Positions 43,282 to 53,685 are shown, numbered from the stretch's first letter. The stretch is DNA of 61,967 nt from an uncultured Prochlorococcus sp. (GCA_913048245.1 CAJWWR010000004.1:1-61967), one strand, 5' to 3'. Numbers and translations are program-made. The notes: generated by a model not told the origin, from the sequence alone.

Positions 43282-45255
43282 CTAACTCTTGTTCGATGAT
43301 AACTTTTTTTCATTCGAATTATGCAATGTACTATAGTGGTGTTCTTTTATTTTTAGCCATACTAATAATGCAGTGAGGTCAGCTTTGCTTACGCCAGGTA
43401 TTTGTGATGCATCACCAATACTCTTGGGCTTTGCAAGCTCTAATTTTTCCCTAGCTTCAAGGGATAATGTATTAATCTGTTTATAGTCGATCTCTTTTGG
43501 CAGTGTTTTTAAACTATGTTTTTTAATCTGGTCAATATTATTCTGTTGCCTTTTAAGATATCCCTCGTATTTAATGTCAATTTCAGCTCCTTGAAGAATA
43601 ATTTGATCTAGATTAGGATTATTTAAATCGTATTTCACTAGATCTTTAGAGTGGAAATTAGGTTTCTTAAGTAATTCTTTTAAAGTAGTTGACCCCTTAA
43701 TTTTAATATCCAAGTCTATTTCTATTTGTTGTGCTATTTTATCGCTTGATTTTATTCGAGAGACTTCTAACCTTTTTTTTTCTTCCATAAGGGATTTTAT
43801 TTTATTTTGATGTTTTAGCCATCTGGATTCATTGATTAAACCAATTTCGTAACCTAAGGGAGTTAGTCTTCTATCAGCATTATCGCCTCTTAAAGTAAGT
43901 CTGTATTCACTTCGACTTGTTAATACTCTATAGGGTTCTTTCAGGTCTTTAGTTATTAAGTCATTTATCATCGTCCCCAGATAACTACTTTCTCTGCTAA
44001 AAATGATTGGATCCTGTTTTTTTAATTTTCTTGTAGCATTTATTCCAGCTAATAAACCTTGTCCGGCGGCTTCTTCATAACCAGTTGTACCATTGATTTG
44101 TCCAGCAAAAAAAAGATTGTCTACTGCATAGCACTCTAAGGATTGTTTAAGTTGAGTGGCCGGTATGTAATCATATTCAACAGCATAGGCAGGTCTGAGC
44201 ATCTTACATACTTCCAATCCTGGCAAAGTTCTTAGAAGATCTAGTTGAAGGTTTTCTGGTAATCCAGTTGAAAAACCCTGTACATAGATTTCTGGAGTAT
44301 TTAGACCTTCAGGCTCTAAAAAAATTTGATGAGATGGCTTATCAGCAAATTTTACTATTTTATCTTCAATAGAAGGGCAGTATCTGGGGCCTTTACTATC
44401 GATAAAGCCACCATAGATTGGAGTAAGATGTAAGTTATCTCTAATGAGCTTGTGCGTTTTATCAGTAGTTCTTGTTATGTGACAGCAAACCTGTTCCATC
44501 TTATTATTTGAATCAGAATCAAATGAAAAGTATTTGTCAAAGTCAGTGCTAGGTTGGCTTTCAAGCTTGGAAAAACTTATTGTTTTTTTGTCAACTCTTG
44601 CAGGCGTTCCAGTTTTTAATCTATCGGTTTTTATTCCAATTTTGTGAAGACATTCTGTTATTCCTTGCGAGGCTTGTTCTCCTGAGCGTCCCGCCGACAT
44701 CGATTTATTTCCTATCCAAATTTTCCCATCCAGGAATGTCCCCGCTGTAATTATGACTGATTTAGCAGAATAATTACTACCAAAGAACGTTTGTACACCA
44801 ATGATTTCTTTTTTTATTTTAGTGTTTTTGTTAACAATATATTTTGTCTCTTTGATATTCAATTTTGTAATCATCGCTTCTTTTAAGGATAGATTTTCAG
44901 TATTTTGGAGTATTTCAATCATCTTTCGGGAATACTCTCTTTTATCTGTTTGCGCTCTTAACGCCCATACAGCTGGACCGCGGCTAGCATTTAATATCCT
45001 TTTTTGAATTGATGTTTCGTCTGCAATTTTCCCAATAACTCCACCTAGAGCATCTACTTCATGTACTAATTGACTTTTAGCTGGCCCTCCAACTGCTGGA
45101 TTACATGGTTGCCACGCGATCCTGTCTAGATTGATCGTAAATAAGGCTGTAGAAAATCCAAGTTTAGCTGATGCAATTGCAGCTTCGCATCCAGCATGAC
45201 CTCCACCAATAACAATGATTTCAAAAGATTCATCTAGCGAGCGTTCAATTTTCAT
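43282..45255 (-). CDS. mnmG: tRNA uridine-5-carboxymethylaminomethyl modification enzyme MnmG (GidA)
   Basis: FAD- and folate-dependent enzyme that, with MnmE, modifies U34 of certain tRNAs. 657 residues. FAD motif [12 protein letters not shown] at 15-26, [35 protein letters not shown]-like motif [11 protein letters not shown], and [20 protein letters not shown]. 9 bp downstream of dnaB. The stop TAG is directly followed, in the same frame, by the chorismate lyase reading frame. Confidence 0.97.
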   Translation of the reverse strand: MKIERSLDESFEIIVIGGGHAGCEAAIASAKLGFSTALFTINLDRIAWQPCNPAVGGPAKSQLVHEVDALGGVIGKIADETSIQKRILNASRGPAVWALRAQTDKREYSRKMIEILQNTENLSLKEAMITKLNIKETKYIVNKNTKIKKEIIGVQTFFGSNYSAKSVIITAGTFLDGKIWIGNKSMSAGRSGEQASQGITECLHKIGIKTDRLKTGTPARVDKKTISFSKLESQPSTDFDKYFSFDSDSNNKMEQVCCHITRTTDKTHKLIRDNLHLTPIYGGFIDSKGPRYCPSIEDKIVKFADKPSHQIFLEPEGLNTPEIYVQGFSTGLPENLQLDLLRTLPGLEVCKMLRPAYAVEYDYIPATQLKQSLECYAVDNLFFAGQINGTTGYEEAAGQGLLAGINATRKLKKQDPIIFSRESSYLGTMINDLITKDLKEPYRVLTSRSEYRLTLRGDNADRRLTPLGYEIGLINESRWLKHQNKIKSLMEEKKRLEVSRIKSSDKIAQQIEIDLDIKIKGSTTLKELLKKPNFHSKDLVKYDLNNPNLDQIILQGAEIDIKYEGYLKRQQNNIDQIKKHSLKTLPKEIDYKQINTLSLEAREKLELAKPKSIGDASQIPGVSKADLTALLVWLKIKEHHYSTLHNSNEKKLSSNKS

Positions 45256-45264
45256 GAATTAGAG

Positions 45265-46653
45265 TTAATTAGCCAAGTTCCTAAATCTTGTATATTGCGG
45301 CTCAAAAAGTAATTTTACAGTCCCAACAGGACCATTTCTGTGTTTGGTGACAATAATTTCGGTAATTCCTCTATCTTCTGTTTCAGCATTGTAATACTCA
45401 TCTCGGTAAATCATTAAAACAAGATCTGCATCTTGTTCTATTGAACCAGATTCTCTTAAATCACTTAACATAGGTCTTTTGTTCGTTCTCGATTCAACTC
45501 CTCTACTTAACTGAGACAAGGCAACCACAGGAACTTTTAATTCTCTTGCCATACTTTTTAGACCTCTGGTTATTCTAGAAAGTTCTTGAACTCTATTATC
45601 TGGAGTAGTACCTTCCATGAGTTGTAAATAATCAATTACTATTAATCCGAGTTCTTTACCTTGCTCTGCTATTAATCTACGACATAGTGATCGCATTTCA
45701 AGAACACTTGAATTTGGTTTATCGTCAATAAAGATTGGTAATTGCCCCAGTGAATTAATTCCCTCCCCAAGAAGTGGCCATTCATCTTGTTGGAGTCTTC
45801 CTGTTCTTAACCTTCCGCTTTCGATACCAACTTCCATAGAAAGCAATCTATATGTGAGTTGTTCTTTACTCATTTCTAAGCTGAAAACGCATACAGGTAA
45901 ATCTTGAGATTGAGCAACATTCTTTGCAAGATTCAAGACCATTGATGTTTTTCCCATTGATGGGCGTCCTGCAACAATTATCAAATCACTTCTTTGAAAG
46001 CCATTTGTCATTGCATCCAAATCATAAAAATTTACAGGTATTCCTGCGACAGAGTTACCAAGTGATCTGGATTCAATCTCATTAAAGGTACTTGTTAATA
46101 TCTCAGCTGCTTGAGTAAGGCCTTTAGATGGTTTTTCTTGACTTATTTCAAAGATTTTTTGTTCTGCTTTGTCTAAAACCTCATCAGTTTTTTGCGTTTG
46201 GTCAAAACCTAGTTGAATAACTTCATTGCCTGATTTAATTAATTGACGTCTTAAGAATTTATCACTTATTAGATTTGCTACTTGTTCTATAGAAGCTGTA
46301 GAAGATACACCTTCAACTAATTCAACTAATTTATTATTTCCACCAATTTTTTCTAAAGAACCATTATCTGCAAGCCAAGCACTCATAGATGTAAGGTCTG
46401 TTGGCTTCCCTTGAGAATGTAACATTAAAGCCGTACGAAATATTTCCTGGTGAGCATTAATGTAGAAAGCTTCAGGTCTTATTAAATCTGCAATTCTCCC
46501 TATGGCATCTGGATCTAGAAGTATACCTCCTAATACGGATTCCTCAGCTTGTATATTTTGTGGGGGAACTAGCCCTGAATTTTCGCTATCTAAATCTTTT
46601 TTAAAGCTTTTACCTTTGCTTGGCCCATTGTTTGGAAAAGGAACAGAAACCAT
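45265..46653 (-). CDS. dnaB: Replicative DNA helicase DnaB
   Basis: Hexameric fork helicase. 462 residues: N-terminal domain (QAEESVLGGILLDPDAI onward), then the RecA-like domain with Walker A GRPSMGKT (229-236), Walker B LIVIDYLQLM and the motif DLRESGSIEQDADLV. No intein is visible; the ATPase motifs are uninterrupted. Lies in the run rplI-dnaB-mnmG. Confidence 0.97.
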   Translation of the reverse strand: MVSVPFPNNGPSKGKSFKKDLDSENSGLVPPQNIQAEESVLGGILLDPDAIGRIADLIRPEAFYINAHQEIFRTALMLHSQGKPTDLTSMSAWLADNGSLEKIGGNNKLVELVEGVSSTASIEQVANLISDKFLRRQLIKSGNEVIQLGFDQTQKTDEVLDKAEQKIFEISQEKPSKGLTQAAEILTSTFNEIESRSLGNSVAGIPVNFYDLDAMTNGFQRSDLIIVAGRPSMGKTSMVLNLAKNVAQSQDLPVCVFSLEMSKEQLTYRLLSMEVGIESGRLRTGRLQQDEWPLLGEGINSLGQLPIFIDDKPNSSVLEMRSLCRRLIAEQGKELGLIVIDYLQLMEGTTPDNRVQELSRITRGLKSMARELKVPVVALSQLSRGVESRTNKRPMLSDLRESGSIEQDADLVLMIYRDEYYNAETEDRGITEIIVTKHRNGPVGTVKLLFEPQYTRFRNLAN

Positions 46654-46711
46654 TTTTATAAATACTTAGATATATACTCTGACTAATTTTCTCAGATATG
46701 CAACAAATTTA

Positions 46712-47167
46712 TTAACTTGTTACTTCGATATTTACTTCTGCATGAACATCTTGATGCAATTTAATTTGAACAGAATAGGAGCCTAAAGTATGGATATCAG
46801 GGACTTGTATATCTCTACGGTCAATACTTTTTTGGGTCGCAGCCTCTATAACTTCTGCAACATCTCCATTTGTAACTGTACCAAAGAGAACCCCATCTTC
46901 ACCTACCTGTTTTTTGATGTTAAATCTACCGATGGTTTTAAGAGCAGTTTTAAAGTCTAGTGCTTCTTGTTTAATTTTTTCAGCAAGAATTTTTTCTTTT
47001 TCTCTTTTCTTTTCTATTTGTTTTAGGACAGAGGGAGTGACATTAACTGCTTTCCCAAATGGAAATAAAAAGTTCCTAGCATAACCAGGAGATACATCAA
47101 CAAGATCACCATCTCTACCTAAACTGGCAATTGTCTCGGTAAGAACAACTTGAACTCTTTTAGCCAT
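46712..47167 (-). CDS. rplI: 50S ribosomal protein L9
   Basis: Large-subunit protein at the base of the L1 stalk. 151 residues. N-terminal [36 protein letters not shown] is the L9 signature, followed by the long central helix ([20 protein letters not shown]) and the C-terminal domain. Placed just before dnaB. Confidence 0.97.
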   Translation of the reverse strand: MAKRVQVVLTETIASLGRDGDLVDVSPGYARNFLFPFGKAVNVTPSVLKQIEKKREKEKILAEKIKQEALDFKTALKTIGRFNIKKQVGEDGVLFGTVTNGDVAEVIEAATQKSIDRRDIQVPDIHTLGSYSVQIKLHQDVHAEVNIEVTS

Positions 47168-47189
47168 TTTTGTTAATTTAAATCTTTAA

Positions 47190-48128
47190 TCAATAATAAG
47201 TCCTAGAGGGTAACTTTATGTTTTTTGCTAATCCTAGTTTTGCAAGAAGTTTAATATGTTCCCAAGTGAGATCAATTTGACCCTTAAATAGTCCCTGTCT
47301 TGCGGAATTTGGGAAAGCATGATGATTATTATGCCACCCTTCACCAAACGTTAGTGCGGCTACCCATGCATTATTTTTGGAAGAGTCCCCGCTATCAAAA
47401 GCAACTGAACCCCAGCAGTGTGTAGCTGAGTTAACTAGCCATGTGACATGATAAACGACCACTAATCTTAGAGGTATTCCCCAGAGGACAAGACTCCATC
47501 CTCCAACACCAATTTTTGAACCTATTAAATATAAACATAGACCTATAGGTATTTGGAGTAAAAGAAAATATTTATTTAAAAATCGATAGTATGGATCTTT
47601 AATTAAATCAGCACTTAATTTAGGAACAGCTTTTAAAGCCTCAACATCTTTAAACATCCAGCCCATATGACTCCACCAAAATCCTTTTTTACTATTGTGG
47701 TGATCTACTTCTGTATCAGAAAACGAATGATGGTGCCTATGTAAACCAACCCAGTCAATCGGACCATGCTGGCAACTAATTGCTCCACAGGTAGCAAAAA
47801 ACCTTTCAAGCCACCTTGGAACTATGAATGCTCTGTGCGAAAGCAATCTATGGTAACCAAGAGTGACTCCTAAGCATGCTGTAAGCCAATAGAAAAAGAA
47901 TAGTGTCATAACTGCTGGAATGCTCCAAAATTTCTCTTGAAGAGCGACCAAGCTTAATGCATGAATAGCTATCATAAAGAAAATTGTTCCCCATGTTTTA
48001 TGAAGCCTTGGAGGATACAATGATGAGCGCCTGGAAGGAGACATTAATTTGTTTGATAAATCTATTACCTTTTCTGGGGGGACTGGCCTTTTTAATTTGG
48101 CTGTTTCTTGAAAAAGATCTTGATTCAT
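47190..48128 (-). CDS. desC: Acyl-lipid delta-9 fatty acid desaturase
   Basis: Membrane di-iron desaturase that introduces the first double bond into membrane lipid acyl chains. 312 residues. Three histidine boxes: HRLLSH (93-98), HRHHH (130-134) and HNNHH (266-270, in GEGWHNNHHAF). Several hydrophobic segments. The SCD/DesC type is judged from the box spacing. It ends 22 bp after the rplI start codon side of the operon (the gap between the genes is 22 bp) and starts 72 bp from the divergent HTH-like gene. Confidence 0.93.
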   Translation of the reverse strand: MNQDLFQETAKLKRPVPPEKVIDLSNKLMSPSRRSSLYPPRLHKTWGTIFFMIAIHALSLVALQEKFWSIPAVMTLFFFYWLTACLGVTLGYHRLLSHRAFIVPRWLERFFATCGAISCQHGPIDWVGLHRHHHSFSDTEVDHHNSKKGFWWSHMGWMFKDVEALKAVPKLSADLIKDPYYRFLNKYFLLLQIPIGLCLYLIGSKIGVGGWSLVLWGIPLRLVVVYHVTWLVNSATHCWGSVAFDSGDSSKNNAWVAALTFGEGWHNNHHAFPNSARQGLFKGQIDLTWEHIKLLAKLGLAKNIKLPSRTYY

Positions 48129-48200
48129 AATATTAGGCAGTTTTCAAATAGTCCGATATGAAATATTATCATACTATACTATTGATCAGTTTAATTATCT

Positions 48201-48899
48201 GTGAGCTTAGGATATCGCGATAAATTGTCTAGTGGTCGAAGAGCAATGGCTCATTTGATACATGTTTGGCATGAAAGAAACGCATGGTCTCATAAAGTTT
48301 TACCATTACTTTCGGAGATTTTAGATGTAGGCAGGGTACATAATTCTCAGATTTCAAATTTGAGAAATGGAAAGTTATCTTCACCAGGTCCTGAAGTTTT
48401 TTTGGCATTAGCTCAAATAAATATGATTCTTGATCAGGGAGTTGAAACGATAAGGGATCATTTGGAGAATTCCCATCCAGAACTATGGAAAACACTTCAA
48501 GAATCTGCTTTTCCACTGAAAAATGATAATAATTATCCTTTGTCAGCGGGTGAGCTATTTGAGATCTTTGCTGGATTACGACCCTTACCCTCTTCATTCG
48601 ACTGGTTTATAGAAGATGATGAGGCCGCTAAATTGAGTGAGGCATTGTCTGAGCATTTTTGTCAAAGTTTGCCTTGGAGAAAATGTAAACATGTAATTAT
48701 GGATGCTTATCTCGTAACAAAATTGTCTAGACGAGAACGTTTTGCTGAAGTAATTGCTGGTTTGAGAGATTATTCGGCTGAGGAGTTAGATGGTGAGTTG
48801 TTAGATTTATATGAGACTTCTCTAAGACTATCTTTATGCGATAAGACTGGTCCTAATATATTTCTTGCCAATTTAAGGAAAAAAATTTTAATTAAGTAG
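48201..48899 (+). CDS. Cyanobacterial hypothetical protein with XRE-like helix-turn-helix segment
   Basis: 232 residues, GTG start at 48201. Residues about 43-70 (VGRVHNSQISNLRNGKLSSPGPEVFLALAQIN) look like the recognition helix of an XRE/Cro-type HTH, though not a textbook match. The rest is helical, with a conserved-looking LRDYSAEELDGELLDLYE near the end. It is followed after 15 bp by the PLP lyase gene and then gcvH-gcvP. It could be a regulator of that run; that is inference from position. Confidence 0.72.
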   Translation: MSLGYRDKLSSGRRAMAHLIHVWHERNAWSHKVLPLLSEILDVGRVHNSQISNLRNGKLSSPGPEVFLALAQINMILDQGVETIRDHLENSHPELWKTLQESAFPLKNDNNYPLSAGELFEIFAGLRPLPSSFDWFIEDDEAAKLSEALSEHFCQSLPWRKCKHVIMDAYLVTKLSRRERFAEVIAGLRDYSAEELDGELLDLYETSLRLSLCDKTGPNIFLANLRKKILIK

Positions 48900-48914
48900 G
48901 TTAAATATTAATTC

Positions 48915-50216
48915 ATGTCTCAAGAACATCAAAACTATAAACTAATAAAGGATTTTGTATCATCTGCAGAAAGGGAGCTTTGTCAGGTTTTTTTTGAAAG
49001 AGCAAATCAGTTTGAGTCAAAGATGAAAAATATTTTGGAAATCTATCAGGAAGAGAGAATTTGTTCTCAACATTTTCAATCATCAACTGGTATTGGTCAT
49101 GAAGATATTTCGAGAGAAAAAATAGATAAAATATTCGCTAAATTATTCAAGGCTGAAACAGCGGCAGTAAGAATGCAATTTGTAAGTGGAACTCATGCTA
49201 TAAGCTCAGTATTATTTGGCATACTAAGGCCTGGAGATTGCATGATTTCTTTAACTGGAAAGCCATACGATACTCTAGAGGAAGTTATTGGTTTGCGAGG
49301 TCAAGGTCAAGGGTCATTACTAGAATTTGGAGTAGAATATAAAGAAATTGATATTTTTAACAGTTTTTCGTCTTTAAATTATGGACAAATTGAGTCATTT
49401 CTCAAGAAGAGTAAGTGTAAATTAGTTTTCATTCAAAAGAGTTGTGGTTATACATGGAGGCATTCTTTAACAAATAAACAAATTAGTAAATTATGCAAAC
49501 TAGTTCATGAGATTCATCCCCAATGTATTTGTTTTATTGATAATTGTTATGGGGAATTAGTTGAAGATACTGAACCAATAATTCATGGTGCCAACATTAT
49601 TGCTGGTTCGTTGATTAAAAATTTAGGAGGAACAATAGTTCCGACAGGTGGCTATGTAGCTGGTGATGCGAAGTTGGTTGAGTTAGCTTGCTGTAGATTA
49701 ACTAGTCCGGGGATAGGTTCTAGAGCAGGGATTAACTTTGGGCTAGGAAGATTAATATTCCAGGGACTGTTTCTTTCACCTCAAATGATTAATCAGGCTT
49801 TAAATTCTGCAGATTTGGTAGCACTGATTTTTCAAAAAATAGGTTTTGAGGTTTTACCTAAACCAGGAACTTATAGATCAGATATTATTCAAGCCATACA
49901 ATTAAAAAAGCCTGAATTGGTCAAACTAGTATGTCAATCGTTTCAAAATTCTTCACCTGTCGATTCATTTTTAAATGTAGTCCCTTCACCAATAACTGGA
50001 TATGAAAGTAATTTGTTAATGTCTGGCGGTACTTTTGTTGAGGGAAGTACAAGTGAGTTTACTGCTGATGCACCCTTAAGAGATCCATATAATATATTTG
50101 TTCAAGGTGGTTCACACATATCCCATGTCAAAATAGCGTTAATTCAATTATTATCTGATTTATTAAAAGCTAACCTTATTCAAAAGGAAATTTTACTTAA
50201 GAATCAAAACTTATGA
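48915..50216 (+). CDS. Methionine gamma-lyase-like PLP enzyme (aluminum resistance protein family)
   Basis: 433 residues of the PLP fold type I. Motifs: FVSGTHAISSVLFGILRPGD, the region DTLEEVIGLRGQGQGSL, FIDNCYGELVE (the PLP aspartate) and the putative Schiff-base lysine K235 in GSLIKNLGGTIVPTGGYVAG. Members are annotated as methionine gamma-lyase family or aluminum resistance protein, and the true substrate is generally unproven. The stop overlaps the gcvH start by 4 bp. Confidence 0.88.
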   Translation: MSQEHQNYKLIKDFVSSAERELCQVFFERANQFESKMKNILEIYQEERICSQHFQSSTGIGHEDISREKIDKIFAKLFKAETAAVRMQFVSGTHAISSVLFGILRPGDCMISLTGKPYDTLEEVIGLRGQGQGSLLEFGVEYKEIDIFNSFSSLNYGQIESFLKKSKCKLVFIQKSCGYTWRHSLTNKQISKLCKLVHEIHPQCICFIDNCYGELVEDTEPIIHGANIIAGSLIKNLGGTIVPTGGYVAGDAKLVELACCRLTSPGIGSRAGINFGLGRLIFQGLFLSPQMINQALNSADLVALIFQKIGFEVLPKPGTYRSDIIQAIQLKKPELVKLVCQSFQNSSPVDSFLNVVPSPITGYESNLLMSGGTFVEGSTSEFTADAPLRDPYNIFVQGGSHISHVKIALIQLLSDLLKANLIQKEILLKNQNL

Positions 50217-50602
50217 GCTATCAATTCCCGGAATTTCTAAGATATGCAGATACACATGAATATGTTAAAGAAGAGAGTGGTTTATTCAAGATAGGCGTTA
50301 GTGAATTTGCAATTGATCAATTGGGCGATATTGTTTTTGTAGAACTAGTAGAACAATCAATTAATTTAAAAAAGGGAGATACATTTGGAACTATTGAGTC
50401 TGTAAAAGCTGTTGAAGAAGTCTATCTACCATTCTCTGGTCAAATCATCAAAAGGAATGAATCTGTAATTGAAAATCCTGAGATACTTCAAAATGACCCT
50501 ATAAATCAGGGTTGGCTTGTCATAGTCAAACCTACAATGGATTTTTCTATTGAAGAATTAATGAGTTCATCTGACTATCAATCAAAAGTCGCACCAATTT
50601 GA
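50213..50602 (+). CDS. gcvH: Glycine cleavage system H protein
   Basis: Lipoyl carrier that shuttles the aminomethyl group between GcvP, GcvT and GcvL. 129 residues. The lipoylated lysine is K65 in GTIESVKAVEEVYLP. Full-length family pattern: THEYVKEE, GVSEFAIDQLGDIVFVELV, NQGWLVIVK. Starts within the end of the PLP enzyme gene (ATGA overlap) and precedes gcvP by 46 bp. Confidence 0.97.
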   Translation: MSYQFPEFLRYADTHEYVKEESGLFKIGVSEFAIDQLGDIVFVELVEQSINLKKGDTFGTIESVKAVEEVYLPFSGQIIKRNESVIENPEILQNDPINQGWLVIVKPTMDFSIEELMSSSDYQSKVAPI

Positions 50603-50648
50603 AGCAATTTCACAAAAATCGGCTATTTTAAAAAAAAATAGTGTTTTT

Positions 50649-53552
50649 ATGCTGAACAAAAAATATTCTGATTTATTTATTCATAGGCATTTAGGCTTGA
50701 ATAATCAAGATGCAAAAAAAATGCTTCAAAAAATTGGTTTTAATGAACTAGATGATTTCTTAAACGAAGTTATTCCAAAAGAAATTAAAATCCAAGAAAA
50801 TATAAATAGTAATATTCCAAATGGATGTTCAGAGAAAGAGGCCATTAAGGAGCTGGAATTAATTGCCAATAAGAATGAATTAAAAAGGTCACTAATTGGA
50901 TTGGGTTATTATGAAACACATACTCCAGAAGTTATAAAAAGAAATGTTTTAGAAAATCCTCGCTGGTATACTGCATATACTCCTTATCAAGCAGAAATAG
51001 CTCAAGGCCGTTTAGAGGCTCTCTTTAATTTTCAAACACTTATATGCGAATTAACTGGTTTCCCGCTTGCTAATGCATCTCTTCTTGATGAGGGTACTGC
51101 GGTTGCCGAAGCAATGACAGTCTCATATGCTGCGAGAAAGAATAAATCAGCAAATACCTTTCTAGTCCATGAATCTGTTTTTGATCAAACTTATAACGTT
51201 TTAATAACTCGAGCTAAGCCTCTTGGCATAGAGTTAAAAAGATTTAAGTCTTCCAGCCTAGAAATGGAAGAATCTATTTTTGGAATACTAATACAACTTC
51301 CAGGTAAAGACGGGCAGTTATTTGACCCATCATTTCTTATTTCAAAAGCACATAAAAATAACATTATTGTATCTGCAACTATTGATCCTTTATTGCAAGT
51401 TTTATTAAAACCGATAGCTGAATTTGGGGTTGATATTGCTGTTGGAAGTATGCAACGATTTGGTGTCCCCATTGCTTTTGGCGGGCCACATGCAGCATTT
51501 TTTTCATGTAAGGCAGAATTCAAAAGACTTATTCCAGGGAGAATTGTTGGTGAGACTATTTCTCAAGATGGAGAGAGATCTTTGAGACTTGCTTTACAAA
51601 CAAGAGAACAACATATTAGGCGGGAAAAAGCGACAAGTAATATATGTACCGCGCAGGCTTTACTAGCTATAATCTCTTCATTTTATGCTATTTATCATGG
51701 TTCAACTGGTTTGACGAAAATTGCTAAAAGAATAGTAATTTTCCGTCGTTTTTTAGAATCTAGTCTTTATCAACTTGGCTTTACAATTAATCATGGAATA
51801 AGATTCGATAGTTTTGATATTTATTCAAATAAATCTGTTGAGATTCATAAAGCAGCCTTAAAAAATGGTTATAATTTCAGAATTTTACCTTTAGGTTCTG
51901 ATATTGAGGAAGCCGAGGGTTTTGGAATATCTCTTGATGAATTAACAGATGAAAAAGAAATATTAGAAATTGTACGATTTATTGCAAAAGCAATTGAAAA
52001 AGACTGGAACGGTAATTTTGAAGATTATGAATTTGAATTAGATGGGATGCCTTTAAGGAATGGTAAGTTTATGCAACAAAATATTTTTGAAAATTTCAAA
52101 AGCGAAACAGATTTGATGCGTTACATATTTGCACTATCAGAAAAAGATTTATCTTTAGTGGATGGAATGATTCCTTTAGGTAGTTGCACTATGAAATTAA
52201 ATTCAGCAGCTGAATTAAATCCAATCTCATGGAAACAATTCTCATCGATTCATCCTTTTGCTCCCAAATCTCAGATCAAAGGTTATGAGACTATTATTTC
52301 TGATCTTGAAAGGTGGATAAGTAATATTGTTGGTTTAAATGCAGTCTCTTTCCAACCAAATGCCGGTTCTCAAGGCGAGTTTGCAGGTTTGTTAGCAATT
52401 AAATCTTATTTTGAAGTTAATAATGATTTAGCTCGTAAAAAATGTTTAATTCCTAAAAGCGCTCATGGCACTAATCCAGCAAGTGCTGTTATGGCTGGAT
52501 TTGAAGTAATTTCTATAGATTGTGATGATGGCGGGAATATTGATTTTGATGATTTGTCTGCAAATGTAAAAAAATTTAATTATCAAATAGGTGCACTTAT
52601 GTTGACCTATCCATCAACGCATGGAGTGTTTGAAGCAAAAATACGACAAATTTGTGATTTACTTCATAGTGTAGGTGCTTTTGTATATTTAGATGGAGCA
52701 AATCTTAATGCCCAGGTTGGTTTATGTAAACCGGGAGAATATGGTATTGATGTTTGCCATTTGAATTTACACAAAACCTTTTGCATACCTCATGGAGGTG
52801 GAGGGCCAGGTATTGGACCAATTGCAGTTACAAATTCTTTAAAGCCTTTTTTGCCAAGCCATTCATTCGGAAACACTCAAGAAAATAATTCTACTTTCTC
52901 TGTTTCATCTGCTAAGTATGGAAGTGCAGGGATATTACCAATTAGTTGGATGTATATAAAAATGGTTGGTTATGAAGGATTAAGAAAAGCAAGTTCTTAT
53001 GCAATTCTATCTGCCAACTACATAGCTTTTATATTGAAAGAGAAATTTCAAATTTTATATACAGGAGAAAATAATTTTGTAGCTCATGAATGTATTTTAG
53101 ATTTTAGATTTTTAAAGGCTAAAACTGGTTTAAGTGTGAATGACATAGCTAAAAGACTTATTGACTATAGTTTTCATGCGCCAACAATCAGTTGGCCAGT
53201 TCCAGAAACAATTATGATTGAGCCCACCGAAAGTGAGAGTCTCAAAGAAATAGACAGATTTTGTAACGCGATGCTTTTAATCGCTGATGAAATAATTGAA
53301 ATAGAAAGGAGTATATATCCTAAAGACAATAATGTAATTACCAATGCACCTCACACAATAAAGCAATTAATCGCTGAAAAATGGACAAAACCATACTCTA
53401 AAGCCAAAGCAGTATCTCCTCTAGGAGAAGATGACACTAGAAAATTTTGGTCATCAGTTTCCAGAATTAATAATGCTTTAGGTGATAGAAATCTGGTATG
53501 CTCTTGTAGTTATCAAATTGAAGACATATCAGAAGAAAAAAAATGTGCTTAA
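50649..53552 (+). CDS. gcvP: Glycine dehydrogenase (decarboxylating), P protein
   Basis: PLP enzyme that decarboxylates glycine and loads the aminomethyl group onto GcvH. 967 residues, the single-chain form with two homologous halves. The PLP lysine is K709 in CHLNLHKTFCIPHGGGGPG. Other marks: FIHRHLGLN at the N-terminus and GSCTMKLN at the start of the second half. Complete. Confidence 0.97.
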   Translation: MLNKKYSDLFIHRHLGLNNQDAKKMLQKIGFNELDDFLNEVIPKEIKIQENINSNIPNGCSEKEAIKELELIANKNELKRSLIGLGYYETHTPEVIKRNVLENPRWYTAYTPYQAEIAQGRLEALFNFQTLICELTGFPLANASLLDEGTAVAEAMTVSYAARKNKSANTFLVHESVFDQTYNVLITRAKPLGIELKRFKSSSLEMEESIFGILIQLPGKDGQLFDPSFLISKAHKNNIIVSATIDPLLQVLLKPIAEFGVDIAVGSMQRFGVPIAFGGPHAAFFSCKAEFKRLIPGRIVGETISQDGERSLRLALQTREQHIRREKATSNICTAQALLAIISSFYAIYHGSTGLTKIAKRIVIFRRFLESSLYQLGFTINHGIRFDSFDIYSNKSVEIHKAALKNGYNFRILPLGSDIEEAEGFGISLDELTDEKEILEIVRFIAKAIEKDWNGNFEDYEFELDGMPLRNGKFMQQNIFENFKSETDLMRYIFALSEKDLSLVDGMIPLGSCTMKLNSAAELNPISWKQFSSIHPFAPKSQIKGYETIISDLERWISNIVGLNAVSFQPNAGSQGEFAGLLAIKSYFEVNNDLARKKCLIPKSAHGTNPASAVMAGFEVISIDCDDGGNIDFDDLSANVKKFNYQIGALMLTYPSTHGVFEAKIRQICDLLHSVGAFVYLDGANLNAQVGLCKPGEYGIDVCHLNLHKTFCIPHGGGGPGIGPIAVTNSLKPFLPSHSFGNTQENNSTFSVSSAKYGSAGILPISWMYIKMVGYEGLRKASSYAILSANYIAFILKEKFQILYTGENNFVAHECILDFRFLKAKTGLSVNDIAKRLIDYSFHAPTISWPVPETIMIEPTESESLKEIDRFCNAMLLIADEIIEIERSIYPKDNNVITNAPHTIKQLIAEKWTKPYSKAKAVSPLGEDDTRKFWSSVSRINNALGDRNLVCSCSYQIEDISEEKKCA

Positions 53553-53577
53553 AAAGGTAGCTTTTTAAAGATTTTTT
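53549..53577 (+). terminator. Possible weak intrinsic terminator after gcvP
   Basis: Stem TTAAAAAG / CTTTTTAA with loop GTAG at 53549-53568, followed closely by a T-rich tract (ATTTTTT). It starts inside the gcvP stop codon. The stem is A/T-rich, so termination would be weak. Confidence 0.35.
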
Positions 53578-53685
53578 CGTTAAATTCAAAATATATTTTG
53601 AAAATTTAATTTTTTCTTAAAGAACTTTTTTTAATTTTCTTATTAACATAACCAAGCATCAAATTTTTTTGGGGTATTTGAAGCT

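Noticed and set aside
45265-46653. Intein or insertion in dnaB
   Set aside because: Length and motif spacing are normal for an uninterrupted helicase.
48229-48597. 122-codon open frame on the minus strand inside the HTH-like gene
   Set aside because: The plus-strand protein in this region looks conserved and fits the run; the antisense frame has no recognisable motif.
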